Origin: Cryptomeria japonica
Lineage: Eukaryota > Streptophyta > Pinopsida > Cupressales > Cupressaceae
DNA: 64,000 nucleotides
Reading direction: 5' to 3'
Assembly (NCBI RefSeq): GCF_030272615.1
Contig: NC_081415.1
Coordinates: 370,141,667 to 370,205,666 of the forward strand
The translations under genes were made by a program, and so were the position numbers. Positions within the stretch are counted from its first letter, which is position 1. Every line of letters begins with the position of its first letter. Below are positions 57,354 to 64,000 of this stretch, piece after piece. The notes under the pieces were generated by a model that searched no databases, was not told where the DNA came from, and worked only from the letters and a program-made list of their open reading frames with translations.

Positions 57354-58820
57354 ATGTATGCGGGAAAAGTGGAGCTGATAAAACTAAATATGTGAAAATA
57401 TTTCAAAATACTAGTCCACACACACACAGGACTTCTTGATGCAAGCTATGGAGTAACCTAGTGTTACTCATCTTCCCAAGGAGGGTCCCATGGTTCTCTA
57501 TCTCACAATGTCCCTCAAACCAATGTTTTGCTCTCACATTACTGAGCAAAATGGCTTAGGGATGGCAAATATGAGAACGAGAGAGATTTTAACTGATCTT
57601 AGTATGAGATGTGTTATAAGCTAGATGAGATGCTAGAAATGCAACAAATTAAATGATAAGATGACGAGGTTAGTATGAAGATTATCCTAGCATACTATAT
57701 TTACTCTACGATGGAACTAAAATGATAAGGAACTTATTCTAAACATGCATATTCGTGATTAATTCTGATCTAAAAGAGGCTACATGAAGAGCATATATAA
57801 AATGAAAGCTTGAAACAATTTGAGCATAAGTGTGATGCTTCAAATTTGAAAGATGATTGTTAAAAATGGAGGAATGAGAGCTCTATTTATAGCACAAACA
57901 AGGCAATGGATGGTCAGGATTGAAAGGTTCAATCAAGGGTCAAGTTTGAAAGTTGGGGATCCATGTGTACAATTTGCATCAATGAAATGATGACAAGTGT
58001 CCACATAAGATTGGGTTGAAAGAAGAGGTTGGAGGCATTAAAGGCCTGAGAAGACCTCATGGTTATCTAAAGGCTAAGGGTCAAGTCTAAGTTAGGTTTA
58101 CCCAATGAATTAGGATCTAATCCAAAGATAAGCCTTTGTGCAAATGATTAAGAGATAATCATGGTCAAAGCATTAATGACCTGATGAGACCCTTGGGTTG
58201 GATAGAGGTTGAGTCAAAACAAATGTTTTAACCATGTGGGAGGGTTTGAAATAACCATTAATGGTTATTGGAGACTTTGGGGATTAAGTGGTTGAAGGTT
58301 GGAAGCCTTCAATGGTTTTCAAAGACTTTAGGGTTTTTGGTGGTTGAAGGTTGAAAACCTTCAATGGTTATCCAAGACTTTGGGCCATTTGAGAAGTGAC
58401 CTCCCTTTGCTTAGGGATGTGACAAAGTTTAGAGGGGGTTTAGGTTAATTTAGAATTGGTTAGAATATTCTAGAAGGGGTTAGGAAGGGGTTTGGGTTTT
58501 TGCAAGTGGATGGGGGATAATAGGATTTAATTGAATTATTTGATTTTCATTCAATTTGGTTGTAATTAAATAAATTTGATTTATTCAATTTTGGATAACT
58601 ATTTAATTAAATTTGAATTTAATTAAAAGTGGCTAGGGGGATTTAATTGAATAAAATGATTTATTCATTAAATGGTATAGTGAATTTTATTTAAATAAAT
58701 TGAGTAATTTACTTAATAAAATAGAAGAATGTGGATAATTTAATTAAATTGGATTTAATTAAATAGGGAAATGAACATAAAATATTCATTTAGGAATATG
58801 GTCATTTTTATGCGTCTACA
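57354..58820 (-). repeat. 5' LTR of element B
   Basis: 1467 bp, TGTAGACGCATAAAAATG to CCCGCATACA in element sense. U3 start is an array of AT-rich palindromes (58560-58790). TATA box at 57883-57892. Right flank GCAGT. Confidence 0.94.
57883..57892 (-). promoter_or_regulatory. TATA box of the B LTR promoter
   Basis: CTATAAATAG on the - strand, followed by GAGCTCTCATTCC. The solo LTR has CTATAAATAA at the same place. It would start the gag-pol transcript. Confidence 0.75.
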
Positions 58821-59031
58821 GCAGTTATCCATAATTAGTGAGATCTCTTACCAGCAGGCCCCTTGACAAGTACAACCATATCAACCATTGGGCTTACCAT
58901 CACCGTCAAGACCCAACTATAGAGAACTTATAGTAGTGAGTTTTCCCAAACTCGTTGCTTTTCAGGAGAGGTGGTGAGTGTTCACATTGGCTACTTGACT
59001 GTTGACGGGTGTGTCAAAACAATCATCAACA
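58821..59031 (+). repeat. First LTR of element C, right piece
   Basis: Continues the LTR interrupted at 39118 by element B: GCAGTTATCCATAATTAG to TCATCAACA. It matches 60411-60625 of the second LTR. Confidence 0.88.
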
Positions 59032-59550
59032 GAAACTAGCACTAGAAGGAGGGCCTAGAATAGTTCCCTCACTAGTTAACCACATATGGTACTTCTAGGA
59101 GGTGGATTGATGCCCTTTACCCAACTTGACCTCAATGAGAAAGACAACATTCTTACCCAACTATACGACTTTTCTTGGAACAATACAAGAAATTATAACG
59201 ATTGGTAACAAGCATGACAAGTCTTGGACAACGAGAGACAAAAGGTTATATGTATAGAAGCAAAGGCACAAAGACAAATTAATCCTAAGGTGAACCCACA
59301 AGAAAATCCACAACCACCTCCTCAACCAGAGAATTGAGGTACTAAGCTAGATCGCATATCATCTTTCTCTCTCGAGAGATTCCACCGAGTCCTTAGGAGT
59401 GGTTCTTCATCATCCGACTTAGTAGAGTTAGGGGGCCTTCCACTAGGAGTTAGAGGAGGGGAGAACGCATGCGGATGAAGTTTTGAAGAAGTATAAATTT
59501 AGAGTTAAGCATGTAGCTAATCCTCTAGTTCAAGTAGTTGCATGTATAGT
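59032..59550 (+). pseudogene. Short internal remnant between the two C-family LTRs
   Basis: About 520 bases. It begins GAAACTAGCACTAG, the same phrase as after the second LTR. It includes broken coding text (PFTQLDLNEKDNILTQLYDF, PQENPQPPPQPEN), then a purine-rich stretch AGAGGAGGGGAGAA (about 59452-59465) and an end matching the C-terminus of the G protein. So this is an internally deleted G-type element. Confidence 0.65.
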
Positions 59551-60625
59551 TGATAATTATAGAGCTTCTACCAAGAAATAAGGGATAAGCACATAATTTT
59601 TAAAGATGGCAAAGCTTTTTCATAAATCCTTAATCTTGTATTTTTAGCTACAACTCCTACTCAAGTTCCAATTTTGAGATAAATTTTGCATGATTACGAA
59701 AACATGGCTCACCTAGCAGGGCCTTCGTAGTGCTCATGCAGTCCCCATTTCATAGTTTTTAGGTGGAGTGTCAAGGCAGAAACTTGCAAGTTAACTATGA
59801 CACCTAGTTTTAGTTCTTAATTTAGGGTAGGGTTATTTCCTAGATAGTAGGGCAAAGAACTTATATAAATTGAGAAGTTGGATTCATTTGTAAGGGTCCC
59901 CAAATTGATGATTTGTGGCCCACTTAGAGATTTTAGAATATTTTGCAGATTAAGTTTGAGTTAATTGTGCTATACATTCATTGAGATCAATATAAGAAGC
60001 AGCTTGTGGATTGCTTGATCTACATCTATGTTCTACCAAATTGTTCTGTGTAATCTAGTAACGTTTATTATTTGGAGTTAGTAACGTGGTTTAAATCTTT
60101 CTATTTATCGTTTTATGAATCATATTGCGCACGCTAGTGGTGTATGAGAATTATTGTGATAAGCCATATTGTTGATTATTTTGTTTCCATAAATCTATGA
60201 AATTGATGATTTTGCAAGTTTCCTAGAGGTCTGTTGTTGAATACTAACTTTGATAATATTTGATAATTTCTTGGATTGCAGGGAACAAATTGAGTATTTC
60301 ATTCAATTGTTATTATTGGTTTTAATTGTTATTTTCTTCTTCCATTTTATGCTTCATATTTTATTTCCTAGAGAATCTTAAACCATAAAAATACAAAAAA
60401 AGGAAGCAAGTGCAGTTATCCATAATCAACGAAATCTAGTCTTAGTAGCAGGCCCCTTGACAGGTACAACCATATCAACCATTGGGCTGCCCATCACTGT
60501 CAAGACCCAACTATAGAGACCTTGGAGGAGTGAGTTTTCCCAAACTCGTTGCTTTTTAGGAGAGGTGGTGAGTGTTCACATTAGCTACTTGATTGTTGGC
60601 GGGTGTGTCAAAACAGTTGTCAACA
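59551..60625 (+). repeat. Second LTR of element C
   Basis: Ends TTGTCAACA at 60625. The start is either TGATAATTAT (59551) or up to about 80 bases earlier, after the purine-rich stretch (TGCGGATGAAG, about 59469). It matches the G LTR in reverse and both pieces of the first C LTR. No clear primer site follows. Confidence 0.78.
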
Positions 60626-63600
60626 GATTCTAGCACTTAAAGGAGGGCAAAGTGTTTGAAGGTGCAAGGAGATTCTGAGCTGGTGGTTAAACAAGTGCGA
60701 AGCCAGTATGCCTTCCATGATAAAAGGTTATCAGCATATCGAAATAGAGTGTGGGATCTGATTGAGGATTTTGATGCTTTCGATATTCAACTGGTACCTA
60801 GGAAAATCAACGGAATACCCGATGCGTTGGTCGTAGCTCCCAGTACATTAGAACCAGTAAGCCAATCCCCTTTGAAGAAGTTATATGTGGAATTAATTTC
60901 TATACTTGCTATACCTGATAATATCAAACACTTCCAAGTCTTCCAGGATGATGCCCATATTTTAGCCTTTCTTGCCAATTCAGGGGCTTTTGAAGAGAAA
61001 ATTATTGATGAGGAAGATAAATCGGAAGATCTTAATATCGAAAGTAATGCTGATATTTTGGATTTACCAACTAACGTTATTCCTAAAGGGATGGTCACCC
61101 TAGAGAGAATTTTTTATTCAGACCCTAGATATAGGAGAGACTAACAATGAATTCAAATGCTAGAAAGTACAAGCCCCATAATATTGGTCCAAAAGGACAA
61201 GAGAGGATTGTCTATATTGGGAAGATCTGCACTCAAAATGAAATAGAAAAACTTATATAGATCTTGAAAGAGTTCATTGATGTAATAGCATGGGGGTATG
61301 AAGATTTAAAGACATTCAATACAACAATTATCACCCTTGTGATTCCCCTAAAACCTAACATAAAGTCATTCCGACAAAAACAACGCCCGGTCAATGCACT
61401 AATAGAACCCTTGAATTTCAAGGAAGTACAAAAGTTACTTTCTACTAAGATTATCTTTCCGGTATGACATTCTACTTGGGTTTCTAATTTGGTACCAGTG
61501 TGGAAAAAGAATGGAGGAATATAGCTTTGTGTGGACTTTCACAATCTCAACAAAGCCTTCGAGAAAGATAATTACCCACTTCCTTCTTTGGATGAAGTAC
61601 TACATATAGTAAATGGTTTGCAAATGATGTCATTTTTAGATGGTTATTCAGGATATAACCAGGTTTTGGTGAATTATGAGGATTGTATGAAGACAACGTT
61701 TATGACAAAGTGGGGAACATATGCGTACAAAAGAATGCCATTCAGGTTGATTAATGTTGGGCGACCTTCCAACAAGCGATGGATACGGCTTTTAAGGAAC
61801 TGATTGGAAAATGCATTATTATCTATATGGATGATTTGACAATATTCTCCAAGGTCACAAGACCACCTAGACCACCTCCAAAAGGTATTGGAGAGATTTT
61901 AGAGATATGGGATTTCCCTTAAACCCAAGAAATGTGTGTTTGGAGTGGCTGAAGGAAAGCTACTTGGCCACGTAATCTCTGAGAGGGGGATATATATAGG
62001 CCCAAATCAAGTAGAAGTGTTATTGAAGTTACAAATGCCTAGTAGTAAAAAGGAGATGAGATCTTTCTTTGGGAAGATCAATTTTGTTAGAAATTTTATT
62101 ACTTGGTTTGGAAAAATAGTCAAGCCATTGAATGAAATGATGAAAAAGGATGCTAAGGTTGAATGGACAACTGAAGCAAAAGAGGCTTTTGCCCATATCA
62201 ATAAATCCATCACTGAAGCTTCTGTGCTAACTAGCCCTAATTACACGTTGTCATTTTACATATATTTTTTTGCTTCGCTACACTCAGGAGTAGCTATTTT
62301 GACGCAGAGGCAAGCAAGGGATGAGAAGCCTATTGAATTTATGAGGTCTCCTTTCAAAAGTTCCTAGGTTAGATATTCTGCTCTTGAAAAATAGGCCTTT
62401 TGCATTGGTAAGAGAAGTCAAGAAGTTTAGGCATTACATCCTAAGCAGTACAATTTATGCGATTGTCCCTAACCAAGCAGTAAAGTCACTACTCATTCAG
62501 TCCAAACTAGGAGAACATTGATGGAAATGGATGGCAATATTACAAGAATTCTATTTAGAGATGCATCCAATGAAGTTGGTCCAAGGCCAAGGATCATCTC
62601 AGGCCATGGCGACCAACATCCCTCAAATCCAGTGCCAACAATATACATTGAAGTCATTCACTCAGGACTCCTGGTACATGGATTCGGTATTTATATTGTT
62701 GAATAATAGGTGTCTTGAGGGGTTGACAACCACGCAAAGATGAGCATTAAGGCTCACAAGTGCCAATTATATGATCAAGGATTCAACACTTTATAGAAAA
62801 AATTATTAAGGTATTTACCTTTGGTGTCTTGATCATCAAGAAGCCCATAATATGATTGAGGAATTTCATGAGAAATATGGCATAGGTCATGGGTTAGCGG
62901 ATGCCACTGCACATCAAATCTTGAAGGCTAGATATTATTGACCTAGGATATTTAAGGATACTCATGAGCATGTTCATCACTGCCATACGTGCCAAACTGC
63001 TGCCTCCAGAGAAAGAAATCTCACCATGCCTCTCCAACCAGTGTTCGAGGTAAGACCTTTCGCTCAATGGGCACTGGATTTCGTAGGTGTTATTAATCCT
63101 AACTCATCTACAGGATATAAATTTATTCTTACAGCGATGGATTATTGTACCCGGTGGACAGAAGCCATTGCATGTCGAAATGCTACTACTGAGGTGGTCT
63201 TGAAATTTATTGAAGAGAATATTGTCACCAAGTTTATGCTGTTCGCTCTGGTATGTGACAATGGTCCTTCTTTTACTTCTACATAGTTGATGCAATGGTC
63301 ATACGAATATAAAGTGATATTAAAATTTTCATCCAACTATTACCCACAAGGTAATGGAGTAGCTGAATCCATGAACAAGAGCATCCTAGATGTCATCAAG
63401 AAGCTACTTGAGAAAAACCCCAGGGATTGGCATAATCAATTGAGATAGGCCTTATGGGCTGATCTAACCAAAGTAAAAGCCGCCTTCGAAACTTCTCCAT
63501 ATTACCTTATCTATGGCCAGACCCCTGTCTTCCCAATCAACTTTCAAATATCAATCCTCCAATTAATGAAAGAACTTGACATTGAGGATCAGGTAGAGGT

Positions 63601-63916
63601 TCACCTCTTAAATTTATTAAGACTTGATGAAAAAAGGATTAATACTCTACAACACTTTGCCAAGAACCAAGCCATTGTTAAGTGATGGTTTGATAAAAGG
63701 GCTAAGGTGAAATCTTTTTGAATCTCTGACCTAGTCCTATTATGGGACAAGGCCAGGGAGAAGAAAGGTAATCATCACAAGTTTGAAAGGTTGTGGTTAG
63801 GTCCTTACCAAATAGCTGAAATTTTAGGTGAGAACACTTTTAGGTTAAGCTCTTTGACTGGAGAATTGGTACCATTGCTCGTCAATGGTCAATTTCTCAA
63901 GAATTACTTCGATTAA
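60626..63916 (+). pseudogene. pol: Pol of element C: RNase H, RT, RNase H, integrase (broken)
   Basis: Gag and protease are missing: after about 25 leader bases the sequence enters an RNase H (GDSELVVKQVRSQYAF, DIQLVPRKINGIPDAL) located upstream of RT. RT starts near 61264 (FRQKQRPVNALIEPLNF), with MMSFLDGYSGYNQVLV and an intact YMDD at 61824-61835 in a shifted frame. Connection and RNase H: KLLGHVISERGI, FFGKINFVRNFI (61936-62367). Integrase: CHTCQTA finger, FAQWALDFVGV, VCDNGPSFT, QGNGVAES, WLGPYQ, ending at TAA 63914-63916. Many stops and frameshifts. It continues toward a 3' LTR beyond the window. Confidence 0.85.
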
Positions 63917-64000
63917 ATCCTCAATGAAGCTTGACTTGTTGTATATAGTAGTTAGTTGTTTTCTTTTTTTTGTTTGTGTCATGTTTTTGGGCATTGTTTG

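Larger units (their letters stand above)
41648..58820 (-). mobile_element. Tat-lineage Ty3/gypsy element B with antisense PMD gene
   Basis: On the - strand: 5' LTR, primer site, 2.7 kb leader with two motif arrays, gag, protease, RT, RNase H, second RNase H, integrase. Then a convergent PMD gene on the + strand, polypurine tract and only 149 bases of 3' LTR. The full original would be about 18.5 kb, in the size range of large Tat/Ogre elements. Pol and gag have few breaks (some stops, one frameshift), and LTR divergence near 1% indicates recent insertion. GCAGT target copy on the right at 58821-58825. Confidence 0.93.

Noticed and set aside
1-64000. Host protein genes, tRNA or rRNA genes
   Set aside because: Looked for on both strands; every coding stretch I could interpret is transposon-derived, and no tRNA or rRNA signature was seen.

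Overview
This window is plant nuclear DNA made almost entirely of nested, mostly decayed LTR retrotransposons plus one LINE remnant. I found no host gene, tRNA, rRNA or CRISPR. Plant origin rests on the element types: Tat-lineage Ty3/gypsy elements with two RNase H domains, plant mobile domain (PMD) genes, and Ty1/copia elements with initiator-Met primer sites. The density of large nested elements suggests a big-genome seed plant, perhaps a gymnosperm; that last step is a weak inference. A placeholder of exactly 500 N lies at 36643-37142.

Layout: (1) 1-8429, 3' part of a Tat element (A, + strand): broken pol, an antisense PMD gene, polypurine tract and 3' LTR. (2) 8430-9997, 3' end of a copia element with its LTR. 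(3) 10690-15087, a decayed gypsy element (D, - strand) with an RNase H upstream of RT. (4) 15088-23297, copia-type LTRs and a pol-less element (E, - strand) with gag and an unrecognised second gene. (5) 23298-29290, a gag-like scrap, a long putative LTR (H), an AT-rich repeat field and a decayed ORF. (6) 29290-33556, element F (+ strand), related to E. (7) 33557-37553, pol-less element G (- strand). (8) 37554-38676, LINE 3' fragment. (9) 38676-63916, a gypsy element (C, + strand) whose first LTR was invaded by a roughly 17-18 kb Tat element (B, - strand, 41648-58820). The B insertion site was then partly duplicated, leaving a solo LTR at 39119-40586. Element C pol runs nearly to the window end.

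Most notable system: A and B are different families but share one architecture. Gag-pol runs on one strand. Convergent to it, near the 3' LTR, lies a second gene with its own TATA box, a 22-25 codon first exon, a GT-AG intron of 0.8-1.2 kb and a large PMD exon. The introns hold arrays of a GCGC-core motif spaced about two helical turns apart. In B the same motif, at a strict 21-bp period, also fills the 5' leader of gag-pol, reading in the sense direction of both transcripts. The A intron further carries seven hairpins with an invariant 15-nt loop and changing but still paired stems. Just after the pol stop, both elements carry AAAA-bulged hairpins with compensatory changes. Together these suggest a two-transcript retroelement with shared cis signals and a PMD accessory protein; that functional reading is inference.
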